A stretch of DNA of 64,000 bases from Malachius bipustulatus (taxonomy: Eukaryota; Arthropoda; Insecta; Coleoptera; Melyridae). Within the stretch, counting starts at the first letter, position 1. Each line of letters starts with the position of its first letter. Under the pieces are notes generated by a model. That model had not been told where the DNA came from. It worked only from the letters and a program-made list of their open reading frames with translations, and did not search any database. The stretch is taken from NCBI GenBank assembly GCA_910589415.1, contig OU342638.1:4278001-4342000 (forward strand). Direction: 5' to 3'. The position numbers were made by a program, and so were the translations under genes. This document shows positions 24,319-34,326 of this stretch, piece after piece.

Positions 24319-25509
24319 TTAATTCATAGTTTCCGAGGCTGGTATTTGAAAATTTATTTTCTCATTGGAATTTGGTTCTTCGCTCTCGTCGTAAACATAT
24401 TCGTCATAATAATCATTTTGATTTTGGAGGAAATCTGGGTCTTGAAATTCTTGGGTTGAATTTTCTTCAGGATTTTCTACATTATAGAATTCGTCTGCTT
24501 TATGTTTTTTGTTAGGGTGATTATAACTATTAAAGTTATGTTGAGGGGGTCTATGAGACACCTGTCTGGAAATACTCATAGGGGTTGGATAATTTGTGGC
24601 AGCATTTTGTCTGGAAATCGGCGTATTTTTTCCAAAAGCTGGCTGTGGTTTGCCAAAGACTTGTCGGTTTGTGAAGAAACGTTGTTGTTGGACAGGACGG
24701 GGTTGAATATTAATCGGTTGTGAGGGAAAATTGTTTTGGTTTGCATTGACTTGAGCATTGAAATTTTGCCTGAAATTTGGCTGAGAATAATGGGGTGAAG
24801 AAGTAAATTGTTGTGAGAATGAGGGTGTATTATAATATGGGGTTCGATAATTATTACTGGTATTAATATTTTGTGGTCGGTTTTTAATGTTATTTGGTTT
24901 GAATGAATTTGAATTATTCAATCGTTGAAAATTTTCTTCTTGAATAAGGAATGTTTGTGCTTGTTCTAAAGTATTCGGATTTCTAAGACGTATCGCCATT
25001 TGTAAATTGAACGGATGCAAATTTCTAATAAAAGCATTTAAAGTCATTGATTCGTAATGTGCGTATCTTATTTGTTTCGTTTCGAGGTTCATGTCTGCTA
25101 CAGGTATAGCTTTTAATTTTGTTGCAATTTTTCCACGTAATAATTGCAATCTATTACTAAATTCTAATAGTGATTCTCTTGGATGAGGAGTTGCAGAATT
25201 TATATCGTTGGCTAAGCAATCAATATCTCTATGGTCGTCAAAGCAATTTATTAGGGCATTTTTCATTTGTTCCCATGTTGCTAAGTCGCTTCGGCTACCA
25301 ACTAGTGCTAGTGCTCTTCCTTTGAATTTGCTGGTAATTAATCCCAATAGGTAAGTTCTAAGTACTTCATCGTCAGCACGGTTAAAATGTACTAGAAGTC
25401 TATTGCTTTGTTCAATAAATGGATATAAGGCAAATTCATTACCGTCAAATTCTGGAATTGCATCTGCATATGCTCTAATTGCCATATAATTAATTGGTTG
25501 CTGTGCCAT
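24319..25509 (-). CDS. gag: Errantivirus gag
   Basis: A 396-residue structural protein with an uninterrupted frame, starting at the ATG at 25509 ([21 protein letters not shown]). The N-terminal half is a helical capsid-like region with a [13 protein letters not shown] segment and [14 protein letters not shown], resembling the retrotransposon gag domain. The C-terminal part is rich in N, Q, P and R ([16 protein letters not shown]...) and ends acidic. It has no CCHC zinc knuckle, which is usual for errantiviruses of the 17.6/ZAM group. It overlaps pol, which is entered by -1 frameshifting near its end. Confidence 0.93.
   Translation of the reverse strand: MAQQPINYMAIRAYADAIPEFDGNEFALYPFIEQSNRLLVHFNRADDEVLRTYLLGLITSKFKGRALALVGSRSDLATWEQMKNALINCFDDHRDIDCLANDINSATPHPRESLLEFSNRLQLLRGKIATKLKAIPVADMNLETKQIRYAHYESMTLNAFIRNLHPFNLQMAIRLRNPNTLEQAQTFLIQEENFQRLNNSNSFKPNNIKNRPQNINTSNNYRTPYYNTPSFSQQFTSSPHYSQPNFRQNFNAQVNANQNNFPSQPINIQPRPVQQQRFFTNRQVFGKPQPAFGKNTPISRQNAATNYPTPMSISRQVSHRPPQHNFNSYNHPNKKHKADEFYNVENPEENSTQEFQDPDFLQNQNDYYDEYVYDESEEPNSNEKINFQIPASETMN
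24349..24355 (-). promoter_or_regulatory. Candidate -1 ribosomal frameshift site AAATTTT
   Basis: In gag frame the codons read ATA AAT TTT, so A-AAT-TTT fits the X-XXY-YYZ slippery pattern. The pol frame is open from just upstream of this point and lies -1 relative to gag. The site is about 30 bp before the gag stop. Confidence 0.7.
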
Positions 25510-26091
25510 GATGATATAACCAAATACTTTTGTTCAGATAATACTTAAAGTGAACTTGTTTCTAATAGAAATATCTTTTATAAATTTGAATATTCACTTA
25601 TTATTTCTAAAAATCAATACCTATATGAATTGTTTAATTCATCAAATAATTCCTTGATAGAATTTAAATTTTAACTTGCTTTGAAAATATTTTTCTTAAA
25701 ATAATATAAGAATTACTTTTTTCTTAAAATACTAATGAAAAAAGAAAAAGTTCAGTCACAAGTGAATGGGACAACAAATTCTTTTTGCAATTAAAACTAA
25801 GGATGGGAGAAAGAAAGGACTTACTGTTCGTGCAAGTTTTCTTTCAGCTGGCGAGTGGACCTCAAGTTCTGCGAACTGCTGGGGCTCGTCCAGGTTTTCT
25901 GCTCGACTTTATTGCCTCAAACTCGGTTGGAGAGTTGCTGGGTTTGGGTCTTGCAGGTGAAGTCTTGAAGCTCTTGAAGATCGGGTTCTTGTTGAAGACA
26001 GCTCTCTCAGTTGACACTGACTTTACACTTGTTACACTTTCTTTGCTCTAAATTTGGCAATATTCTGTGCAAATTCTTAGTGCAAAGGGCT
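25510..26091 (-). other. Errantivirus 5' untranslated leader
   Basis: About 580 bp lie between the primer binding site and the gag start. The part nearest gag is very AT-rich. Two short plus-strand frames at 25766-26051 overlap each other and show no recognisable protein. Confidence 0.6.
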
Positions 26092-26110
26092 GAATCCTAC
26101 TGACTGCGCC
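26092..26110 (-). other. tRNA primer binding site
   Basis: The minus strand reads GGCGCAGTCAGTAGGATTC immediately after the 5' LTR. This is complementary to the 3' end of tRNA-Ser as used by 17.6/ZAM-like errantiviruses, with a final T of the LTR completing TGG. Confidence 0.8.
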
Positions 26111-26521
26111 AATTTTGATTTCAAGGGCCACAAAAGACTTTTTTAAAAATTAATTTATTGAGAACAGACTAATATACTACAATAAATACATTAGGCACGA
26201 ATGCTAAATCTGATCTAACTAGTACAATAAGTAAATACAGTATTTATACCTTTTAAGGAGGGCGGTGGCTTTGCCATGCGCCTGTTTATTAATAATTCCA
26301 AAAGGATGTGTTTTAAGAACATTATCCTAGTTTCAAATACAGAATATTAATATGATTAACAATAATAGTCATTATACATATATCATTTGATATTTAGTTC
26401 ATAATAACAATATTACAATGGGCCATTTGTTTCGAGGCTAAGGGTTATAAAACTAATAAGGACTTACTATACTCGAATGATAATGAGTTACAATGTGTCA
26501 TTCATGAAGGAATGCATAACT
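26111..26521 (-). repeat. Errantivirus 5' LTR
   Basis: 411 bp, matching the 3' LTR with one difference. Its outer edge abuts the CGCT target duplication at 26522-26525, and its inner edge abuts the primer binding site. Confidence 0.95.
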
Positions 26522-26534
26522 CGCTACTATCCAT
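26522..26534 (-). pseudogene. First codons of the split Myb-like gene
   Basis: The minus strand reads ATGGATAGTAGCG up to the errantivirus boundary. Removing the insertion and one CGCT copy restores MDSSGKQRGKNYSELEK, continuing at 18114. The frame across the target duplication is perfect, which supports this being the interrupted start of the gene. Confidence 0.65.
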
Positions 26535-27690
26535 TTCTGGAAAAATTAATTTTTGGTGAGTAGGTAGGTACTTTGGTTCTCCTGTTGACTACATCTCAGA
26601 GGCCAACTGAAGTATCAACGTCAGCCTCACTATTCAATATATTTTTAAATACACATAAAGTAGGTAAGGTATCTAACTGAAAAGGAGTCACTTGCACAAA
26701 GTTTGAGCATAGGTATTCTTTCTATTTATTATTGAGGTTCTTGTTTTAACTTACTGTATAAAATATAATCTTATTAAGTAATAGAATTGGGTAGAAGAGT
26801 ACCTACTTGAGTAAAAAACTTGAACAATAAACAACAATAAATTAACAGACAAAAATACCGGGGCCCAGCGCGGAGTCTCGGATACCTACTGGCTTGCTGA
26901 AGTAAACAAGGTCTACCGTAAACAATAATTATTTATCTTGTACTTACCTTATTCCTTTATGCAAGGCAAGATGAAGATGAAAGTTAACTCCAACAAACAA
27001 CAAAAACAAACCAACACCAACAGTAACGGATTGGATTATGGATTGGAGGAATTGGATTGTTAATAATTAAAATTAATTACAGTAACAGTTGACGTTTTGT
27101 ATTTATAACAGTATCAAACCTCATAAATGTCGAAAACTTTGTATGAAATATATGAAAATTACCTTCATTTCCATGGTCCAAGGCCAATAAAAATAGAGTA
27201 ACAAGAAGACCCGATCAATTGTGCAAAGTTGCCAACTCGCGTGTAGCTTTAATCTGAGGTTACCTAACCGCATATTTCAGATCTTTTGAACAACGCAATT
27301 GAAAGTTAACCACATTCAAATTTTAACTATAGCTAACTAATCACAGATTAACTTTTCGTACGAACAACCGGCCCTAAGATACCAAAATTAGTATTTATAG
27401 CTCTCTGTTTCGCCCGATTTCGAGTTAGAAACAGGAGAGTATTCAAGTAGCCATGCAGTTCGTAGCCTGCCGCGTTGCCAACCCTTATTTTCGAGATATT
27501 ATATTAAATTAGTGTGTACCTAAAATTATTTTGAAATAGTAAAAATATATTATGCCCCTAACGCTCATTGGTATGATATTTTAATATAAACGAAAAATAA
27601 TATAAAATATCAGACATTAAAATAAATTTTTTATTCTTTCAACATAAGTTCAAAAATACAAGTACTAATAATAATAATAGGTAATAAACA
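26535..27690. other. Non-coding flank; possible Harbinger terminus
   Basis: No gene is visible. It would contain the 5' flank of the Myb-like gene. At 27230-27380 the DNA (gttgccaactcgcg...gattaactttt...gaacaaccggccc) resembles the ends of Harbinger-type elements elsewhere in the window, such as 59765-59935, where ttgccag precedes AT-rich DNA ending near a ccgg word. I could not find its partner terminus. Confidence 0.35.
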
Positions 27691-27695
27691 AATTA

Positions 27696-28993
27696 TTATT
27701 CGTCGGGATCGACCTCTACCAGATCTGGATCTAGGTCGGGAACATCAGCTACCAATAAACCTTCATAAAAAGGTCGAAACTCCTTATCAATAAGGGGCAA
27801 AAGTTCCATTAGGTTCTTTTTCTTGTCTTTATTAATCGAAACAGGTTCATTATGTAGCTTTGACAGTCTGAGTGCCGCTACTTGCCTCTCTCGTCGGCGA
27901 AAGTTAACCGTCTTAAAACCATCTTGGTTGCTGAGAGATGACTTATAATACAGTGTTCCAATATTGTCCTGGCAATAACGTGCCCACTGTAAGTCTTTCC
28001 ACAAAAATTTTTCACCATTTTCAGTAACTTTTTTTGGACCAAGTAAGTTTTTAATAATTCTGCAAAATTTAAAAAATGGTCACATTCCATTATCTTCACT
28101 TCAAAGGGATTTGTTTTTTTACAACTTCGTATTAGTTGTGCCCAGTCATAAGGATGATTAATTTTCATGGTAGTTTTCTTCTTTGCTTTCTCAATTGTTG
28201 CATGGTCCACATCGCATTCCATATGTGTATGACCACTAACCAGAAACTTATGGTCAATACATTCAAGGGTATTTTTCTCCAGTAAAATCGTCATGAACAT
28301 AGCTGCCACATGACTGTTTTTATTCTGACCTCCGCAGGTATCTGAATAAAAACCCACTTTTTTTACACTAGATGGTAAATCGATAATATGCCGGTATAAA
28401 CAAGAAGCGATCTGATTTCCGCCTCTACCTGAAACAGATTCGTTCCACATGTAGCAAGGTGCTTCATTTGTAGCTAAGTTACGGACTGTCAGATTGTAAG
28501 TCCATAACTGTCTCTTGTAAAATGAAATTGAAGATTTTAGGTAGGGAGTAGGCAGACATTGCTGCAAATCAAAAGCAAACACAGCTGTTGATGGATCCGC
28601 CCTTGCAATATTTTTATCCTTATCTTTTGCTTTATAAGCTTCGTCTGATGAAGAATGGTGATTCTCTTGCTCGAAAATTAAACGTTCTTTTTCCCTCTCA
28701 TTCGCATAGGCAATTTGTACTTTCAGTGTATCACACTTATAGCAAGTGTCTTTTTGAGGCTTTTTAAATGCTAAACCTAGTTCACGAAACTTTCTTGCGT
28801 AGATGGTCATTGATACACAATTTTCTCTATTAACTTTGTAAAGGGCGTACATTTTTGATATGGTTAAATCTGACTGCAGATATTTTTTTGATGTCGTTTG
28901 TCGTTTGACCCCCCCCCCTAATGGTAATTTTAAAATTGCTGTTAATTGCATCTTATTGGCCATAAAAAGTTTGATAAATTCCCAAAATTTCAC
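27696..28993 (-). pseudogene. DUF7869-like transposase relic, copy 1
   Basis: A protein of the large DUF7869-like family often found in insect repeats. Seen in order: LQSDLTISKMYALY; a CYKCDTLK zinc-like pair (KKPQKDTCYKC); AFDLQQCLPTP (first Asp); CYMWNESVSGRGGNQIASCL; GFYSDTCGGQNKNSHVA (second Asp); and HKFLVSGHTHMECDVDHATIE (His/Glu/Asp cluster). These look like an RNase H-fold, DDE-type nuclease. The C-terminal 100 codons (MWKDLQWARY...DPDE, from 28004) are in a different frame, so there is a frameshift near 28010-28060. The N-terminal region is missing, and the frame upstream of 28993 runs into unrelated DNA. The link to a specific transposon superfamily (Sola-like has crossed my mind) is not established here. 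Confidence 0.7.
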
Positions 28994-29099
28994 TTTTCTA
29001 TCTCGAACGAGTTCGGAGATATTAAATAAAAACCACCTTCATGGGCTCCCCTGTCGGGGGCTGTAGCCCCCTTAGGAAGCATTTCTCGACCTATTTTTA

Positions 29100-29176
29100 T
29101 AGGAACTTTTTTCATATTTTTGAAAATAGAGTCTGCTGTTTCAGTATTGCACGCTAATTACGGGACACCCTGTATA
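29100..29176. repeat. MITE terminus (gggacaccctgta end)
   Basis: The sequence ends cgggacaccctgta/ta. This is the inverted form of the tacagggtgt terminus seen at 37241 and 39354. The partner end is not visible, so this is a truncated element between the DUF7869-like relic and the Harbinger transposase. Confidence 0.45.
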
Positions 29177-29227
29177 ATAATAACGAAAATAGTTATTTAC
29201 ATTATATATAGCACATTGAGTGTGCAG

Positions 29228-29641
29228 TTTGAGAGGGGAGATTTTGGCTTACACAATTTCTTACTTGGAGACAGTGGATATCCGTGTAAGCCATATCTGT
29301 TAACTCCAGTGCAGAATCCACGAAATCCTGCCGAGGAAGAATACAATCGGGCACACATTTCCACTAGAAACACGATTGAGAGGTGTTTTGGTGTACTGAA
29401 GCGAAGATTTCCATGTCTAGCAGTAGGATTGCGAACCAAACTGGAAACTACAATGGCAATCATTGTAGCATGTTCTGTATTACATAACATTGCCATTGAT
29501 TTGGGAGATGTTTATGATGACCCAGTTGAATATGAACAGGTGCTTGAAGAGAATGAACATGTCCACATCCGGGATGGTAATACAGCCATGAGGAGTCACA
29601 TTATCAATACAGTCTTTGGAAGGCAACAGCTTGTTCCATAA
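29228..29641 (+). pseudogene. Harbinger (HARBI1-like) transposase, C-terminal half
   Basis: A DDE_Tnp_4-type nuclease fragment. LLGDSGY carries the second catalytic Asp. NRAHISTRNTIERCFGVLKRRF carries the catalytic Glu and the family signature, followed by ACSVLHNIAI. It starts after a splice-acceptor-like gagtgtgcag at 29218-29227 and stops at 29641. The N-terminal half with the first Asp is absent; upstream DNA is a MITE end and a DUF7869-like relic. It converges tail-to-tail on the Myb-like gene at 29881-31922, the usual two-gene content of Harbinger elements. This copy cannot make a complete transposase. Confidence 0.85.
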
Positions 29642-29880
29642 GGAGAGAGTCACACCATCCTATTGAAAATAAAAACAACTTTCAGTTTAAGATGACTTTT
29701 TCTTATCTGCTTATTAGAATTAAAATTAATTATTGTTTTCTTGTGTTAGCAACATTAGTGAAAGTTAATAATATTATAGGTTATAGATATACGTTCAAAT
29801 ATTTGAATTATGAATTATTGATGTATGTAGGTTTTCACGGCTGGCTTCAAACAGAATCATAATCAATTCCGCACTATTTA

Positions 29881-31922
29881 TTAATTTAAATTTAATATCG
29901 CAAGCTGTTTCTTTTTAATTTCGATGTCGATATCTATTGCTCGCTCTTGCTTAACAGCATTTAAATATTTTTGCCGGAAATATTTTTGCCTCCAATTTAA
30001 TACTGCGCGGACTTTTTCTTTTTTTTTAATTATAGGTCTCTTTTTAAAGACACGAAGCTTTTTGGCTTCAGTTACTACAGGGCTGGAGGGAACAGGAGTG
30101 GGTGCACGGCCATCGGGAGCGGGAGTGCAACTGATATCATCTGAAACAGAAGATAAAAAATTTATATCAAGCAACAATAATTGATTCAACACATGACTCT
30201 AAGTGGTTCAGAATCATTAAAAACAAGGAGTGAATAAAGTGTCTACATAATGAGAGCTCAAATCAAAAGTGAAACTACATTGACGGAATATTTTTACTAG
30301 TTCCCAACTGTTTGAAATCGTGTGTTGGAACAAACCTAATATAACTTAAATTTGCTACTATATACATACTACAAATTTACAGAAAATTATAGATAAGTTC
30401 TAATATGCAAGAAAAGGATAGAAGCGCACTGTGACAAAGCAATCGCGATGTGTCTATCCCAACAGTTTAGTATCTGCCACTTGAAAAAATGCATTTAGAC
30501 TTCTATTAAAGCAATAACAATTACCTCCGTGATATGAAGCAGCCGAATCAAACGGACTATCTAGAGGAACAACTGTGTCCCCTAGAATAGACAGTACAAT
30601 TTGGCTAGTTCCGCTTATGCCGGCAGCCTCATTTGATCCTCCTCCTGTTTTGAAAATTTCTGTCTGCAAATGAACATTTCGACAATTATTATAACCAATA
30701 AATTGTATACACACAAAGAAGAAATATAAATTGTAAACTGCAATATTACAAATGTTACAATTTACATAGACTTTGCAATATTGCATTTACATTATTGCAA
30801 ATCATATTATCATACCGCTTATTGGAAAACCAAAGAAATTCACTTCTAGAATTTTATAGAAAATGACATGAGCAAATTAAAAATGTATGTATTCGTTTGC
30901 TTTTCGAAAACAGTTTGAAAACTGACAAATATGAAGGTAATATGAAACGTTCTTTTTTAAAGTAATTTTTTAATAAATTGCAAGTGCATATACTAGGTTC
31001 ACAAAAAGAAAGCTCTGCTATAACATGCATAAACATCTAAATTAAAAGCCATAATACAAATTATATTTTATAATAATTATAACTGTGTATAGATACTTAC
31101 TTATCTGAGTTTTTCCTCTGATTTTGCCCTCTGGATGACGGCGTCTATTTGTCCCGTCCCTTCTAGCGGGTCCAAATCGATAGCCTCAGCTATCTGAGCA
31201 TATCTAGATTTGTGTAATATCAAAATAATTTGTTGTCATTCATTGCAAAATATAATAAGCTGATCTGCTATAGATGTTAATTATGTTAATATGCTCACAT
31301 TTTGTTCTGCGACCTGCTTCTTCGCCATCCTCTTCTGGTTGTCGTAGAATGTGCGCAGCTGCTTCATACTTCTGCTCCCAGAGTCAGCAGAAGCGTTGAA
31401 TTCTACGACAACCTCCTCCCATGCCTTCGCCTTCCTCTTGATGAAGTCAGCCCCAGTAACTCGGCACTCAATTGCTTGCTTCTTTCTGAGTGGACAAAGT
31501 AAAGACAGGAATATGAGGAGAGGAGTAATGGATAAGTGACTAAATAGGAGTGATGTATTTTGTAGGAAAGGCAACCTACCTACCTACCTATTCTTGACAC
31601 AAGAAAATTCTAAATTTCAACTAGATAAGTGTAATAAGACACACCGAAGTTGCAAGTTGCATTTTCAGTTCAACGAACAGTAGTAATACTTTCTTTATAA
31701 CAAAGATCATTGTTTTTCAATACCTTGTTATGCCTTTTTAGGTGCATCAACAAATCATTTTAGATGTTTAAATTAATTATAATTTTCTACTTATAAAAAA
31801 TTTGCAGCTACTTACGATTCTATAATCGCCAACAACAGGGACTTCTCCGTCTCGGAAAAGTTCTTCCCCTTAGCCCGTTTACTACTGCTCTCTCTTTCCG
31901 ACGACGACGACGAAGTCTGCAT
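29881..31922 (-). CDS. Harbinger Myb/SANT-like partner protein, four exons
   Basis: Spliced from exons 31816-31922, 31299-31485, 30525-30663 and 29881-30140, with GT-AG borders that keep one frame of 231 codons including the stop. Exon 1 (MQTSSSS...NFSETEKSLLLAIIES) and exon 2 (KAWEEVVVEFNAS...LRTFYDNQKRMAKKQ) form a zeste/Myb_DNA-bind_5-type trihelical DNA-binding domain. Exon 3 has TEIFKTGGG and VVPLDSPFDS, the conserved middle motif of these proteins. Exon 4 is proline-rich and then basic and helical (WRQKYFRQKYLNAVKQERAI). In Harbinger elements such proteins help the transposase enter the nucleus and bind element ends. Between exons 2 and 3, 31101-31193 has good splice borders but ends in TAA, so its use would truncate the product. 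Confidence 0.72.
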
Positions 31923-32130
31923 CGTTGAAGAGGCTACAATATTGAAAAGAAAAGTGTAATTATGTCCTTTAAATTTACGCAACTACCGGTAATACAGACG
32001 TGAAAAACTATTATCGTAGTATGAATGATGGTTGCTTACCGTAATTGAATAATGCAAATTTCAATGCAAAAAATAAATTAATAGGTAACACGTCAACGCG
32101 CCACAATATTACAATAAGTAATAAAGTAAT

Positions 32131-32371
32131 AACGGTAATGGTGCTGTTTGATGCCCTGACTTCTCCTTCACTAATAAGTCAGGTTCATTGGTCAGAGTAC
32201 GTTTTTTCCCTTAAAATTTCAAGAAAATAAAAGAAAAGTAAAATGTAAATATAGAAGATAAAGAAAAAGCCGTAAATTTTAAGGGAAAAAAACCTACCCT
32301 GACCAATTATCTGACTTTGCTAGTGGAGGGAAAGTCAGGGCGTCAAACAGCACCATTGACCATTACCGTAA
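32131..32371. mobile_element. Foldback MITE, about 240 bp
   Basis: 32131-32222 and 32270-32371 are inverted copies of each other. Both arms contain gtgctgtttga, cgccctgac or tgccctgac, aagtcag, and ggtcag followed by a T-run. The shared word ggtcagggtaggtttttt also occurs in the palindrome at 46157-46244, suggesting one family. There is no coding capacity. Confidence 0.8.
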
Positions 32372-32995
32372 TAATAAATAACACAAAGAAGTACCTACTT
32401 TTTCTTCTTACTAATAACACCACAGAATTTATACAGTCAGTCAATAGTCAATCACTAATAAGTTCCACTGAGTCCTCTGCTCCTCACTTCAAGTTCAAAC
32501 TTCACAATAGTAACACAATAACACAAAACGAAATTAACGAAAACCAATAGCGAAAACACAACAAATTAATATTCCAGCCGGACCGGAATGCGGAATGGCG
32601 AATGGCGGGAATGGTGCTCGTACTATCGTACTGCTCGTTCCGTCGTAGCGTAGCTGCGATAGTGCGATATGCGATATAAAAATGACGTTGTTGACATGAT
32701 GTTGACATTCGCAGATCGTTAGAATGTGATTACTACCATGTTGCCAAGCGTTGCGTTGATTAAATTTGACGGATTAATAATTACGTAATTATTGCATATA
32801 ATCAATGCAATAGGCTTTCTGAATTCCGATTTCATTTTACAAATAATTATATTTAATTATTTAATTACGTAATTATCGCATTTTCATTTCTTTATGAATT
32901 CGGGCCATAGACTATATTATGTAGAAATTATTGCAGTTTAATTACTCTTGGCATAAAAGGGATTACAAAAATTTTAATAAAAGTTATTCGAGGTC

Positions 32996-33064
32996 AATAT
33001 TAGCTTCAAAATCGGGCACAGAAATCTGCCAGTTAACTTAACCAGCGTTTATAATATTGGCCGT
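32996..33064. repeat. Terminal fragment of the 219-bp MITE family
   Basis: This stretch (tattagcttcaaaa...cacagaaatctgcc...tttataatattggccg, followed by taa) matches the left end of the complete MITE at 56999-57217 in inverse orientation. Only one end is present here. Confidence 0.7.
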
Positions 33065-33131
33065 AAGTCTAAAAAAATAAGTAATAATAAACGTAAACTA
33101 CATTCTATACAAAGACAAAATGATCTCTAAT

Positions 33132-33797
33132 CTAGTTCCCGTCAGAAAAAGTATTATAATAAAGCCTTATTTCATTTTGGGATGTAGGTAAATTGCTGGG
33201 GTAAGCATTGCACTCCGTTGAGAATAAAGTAGAGGGAAATGACATTTGGTTGGTTGAAGGTTTATTTTGTGGAAAATTTGAATTACATGACGTACTTGAA
33301 GAAGTAAGTTCGTGGTAAGAGCTGACGGTAAATGAGGAATGTGCGTCAGTTGAAGCTGGGGACGTGAGCGGGGTAGAGGTACAACTACGAAGGTACAGCG
33401 AAGGTTTGGGGGTATTAACTGTTATTAAGTTAGACTCATTCGTTTGCAAAGCAAAACCAGATTGTATTCGGCCCATATCAGCCTCAAATAAAATTTTTAA
33501 ATTCATTTTTTTTTTAAGTTTCTTTAAAATATTCGTTCAATTTTCGGGCAATATGTTGTCCATAAGCAGAATATGGGTTATCGGACTCCCCCCCTTTTTT
33601 AATATTTTAAATGCTTCATTGATTCTAGGATCCTCTCCTCTTTTTACCTTCCTTTTTTCTCCTGTGCGACGTTGTGGCGGTGGGTTTGGCTGCGACATTG
33701 TCGTTGAACCAGCTAATTCTTCCGTCTCTTCTTCAAAGCCACTTTGATTATTAGTTGTATCTTCAGCTTCAATTATATCTGATGTTTCGTTTTCCTG
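33132..33797 (-). pseudogene. MADF/BESS-type protein fragment
   Basis: From a splice-acceptor-like tgcag near 33798, the frame reads ENETSDIIEAEDTTNN, then GEKRKVKRGEDPRINEAFKIL. After a frame change in a run of seven G (minus strand, about 33587-33593) it continues as NPYSAYGQHIARKLNEY, a BESS-like motif. A stop then precedes a serine/threonine-rich tail ending at 33132. MADF-BESS proteins are alternative DNA-binding partners in some Harbinger elements. The N-terminal MADF domain is missing because the upstream DNA is a transposase exon of opposite strand. Confidence 0.55.
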
Positions 33798-33889
33798 CAA
33801 TGCACAAAAAATAGTTATTGAATAAATAGAAATAAATACATAGGGTAGGTAATACAAAAAATAATAATTTTCAATTTTGCCTTTTCCAG

Positions 33890-34325
33890 ATGCCTGCTAC
33901 TTCAGAAGAGTGGTATCAAGTCTCCCAACAATTTCAAAGTGTATGGAATTTTCCAAATTGCGTTGGCTCAATGGACGGCAAGTACGTGATATTGCAAAGT
34001 CCCATCCATAGTGGTAGCGAATATTATAATTACAAATCAACGAACAGTATTGTTATGTTTGCGTTGATAGATGCTGACTATAATATAGTGTTTTTAGACG
34101 TAGGAACTCAAGGAAGAATATCTGACGGATGCGTGTTTAAGAAAACCGAACTGCATCACCGTTTAACCACGGGAGAATTGAATTTGCCGTCACCAAGAGC
34201 TTTACCAGATAGACAGAAGAAACAACCATATATTATAGTCGCTGATGAAGCCTTTCCACTAGAAGAGCATATTATGAAACCTTACTCCGGAAATCACCAA
34301 GCAGGAACTCCTTTTTTGATTTTCA
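33890..34325 (+). pseudogene. Harbinger (HARBI1-like) transposase, central part
   Basis: Begins after a strong acceptor (ttgccttttccag) and contains NFPNCVGSMDGKYV with the first catalytic Asp. FLDVGTQGRISDGCVF follows, and then IVADEAFPLEEHIMKPY with the second Asp. It is cut at about 34325 exactly where the opposite-strand Myb-like gene ends. The catalytic Glu region (as seen at 29360-29400) and the N-terminus are missing. This is the complement of the fragment at 29228-29641, but from another element. Confidence 0.85.
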
Positions 34326-34326
34326 G

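Larger units (their letters stand above)
20202..24357 (-). pseudogene. pol: Errantivirus pol (protease-RT-RNase H-integrase), assembly-broken
   Basis: The frame is entered from gag by a -1 shift. Domains in order: aspartic protease (LLIDTGAT, near 24245), reverse transcriptase ([23 protein letters not shown] at 23014-23025), and RNase H (TTDASQFAVGAILSQ, about 22570; then HKPLTW). After a 500-N gap comes integrase with an H-H-C-C zinc-binding region (HETKTGHRG...CKICLENK, 21060-21180) and DDE residues (LHIDTFH, TSDNGTEF, NSPVERFH). Two single-base frame changes are seen. One is an extra A in a run (plus-strand T run 22837-22843). The other is a missing base near 22684-22688. Given near-identical LTRs, these may be sequencing or assembly errors rather than decay. 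Confidence 0.9.
18119..26521 (-). mobile_element. Errantivirus (Gypsy-type LTR retrovirus with env)
   Basis: The element is read right to left: 5' LTR (26111-26521), tRNA-Ser-type primer site, gag, pol, env, polypurine tract, 3' LTR (18119-18529). It is flanked by a 4-bp target duplication CGCT at 18115-18118 and 26522-26525. Both LTRs are 411 bp, and I see one difference (gacgtact versus gacttact near the right end), so insertion is recent. Gene order and the env class match insect errantiviruses such as gypsy, 17.6 and ZAM. It interrupts a Myb-like exon 13 bp into its coding sequence. A 500-N gap and two pol frameshifts mean this assembled copy is not intact as written. Confidence 0.95.

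Noticed and set aside
25766..26051. Plus-strand frames in the errantivirus leader
   Set aside because: Antisense to the element, overlapping in two frames, no recognisable domain.
32640..32720. gttgttgacatgatgttgacattc as a regulatory site
   Set aside because: Only a short direct repeat in non-coding DNA; no support.
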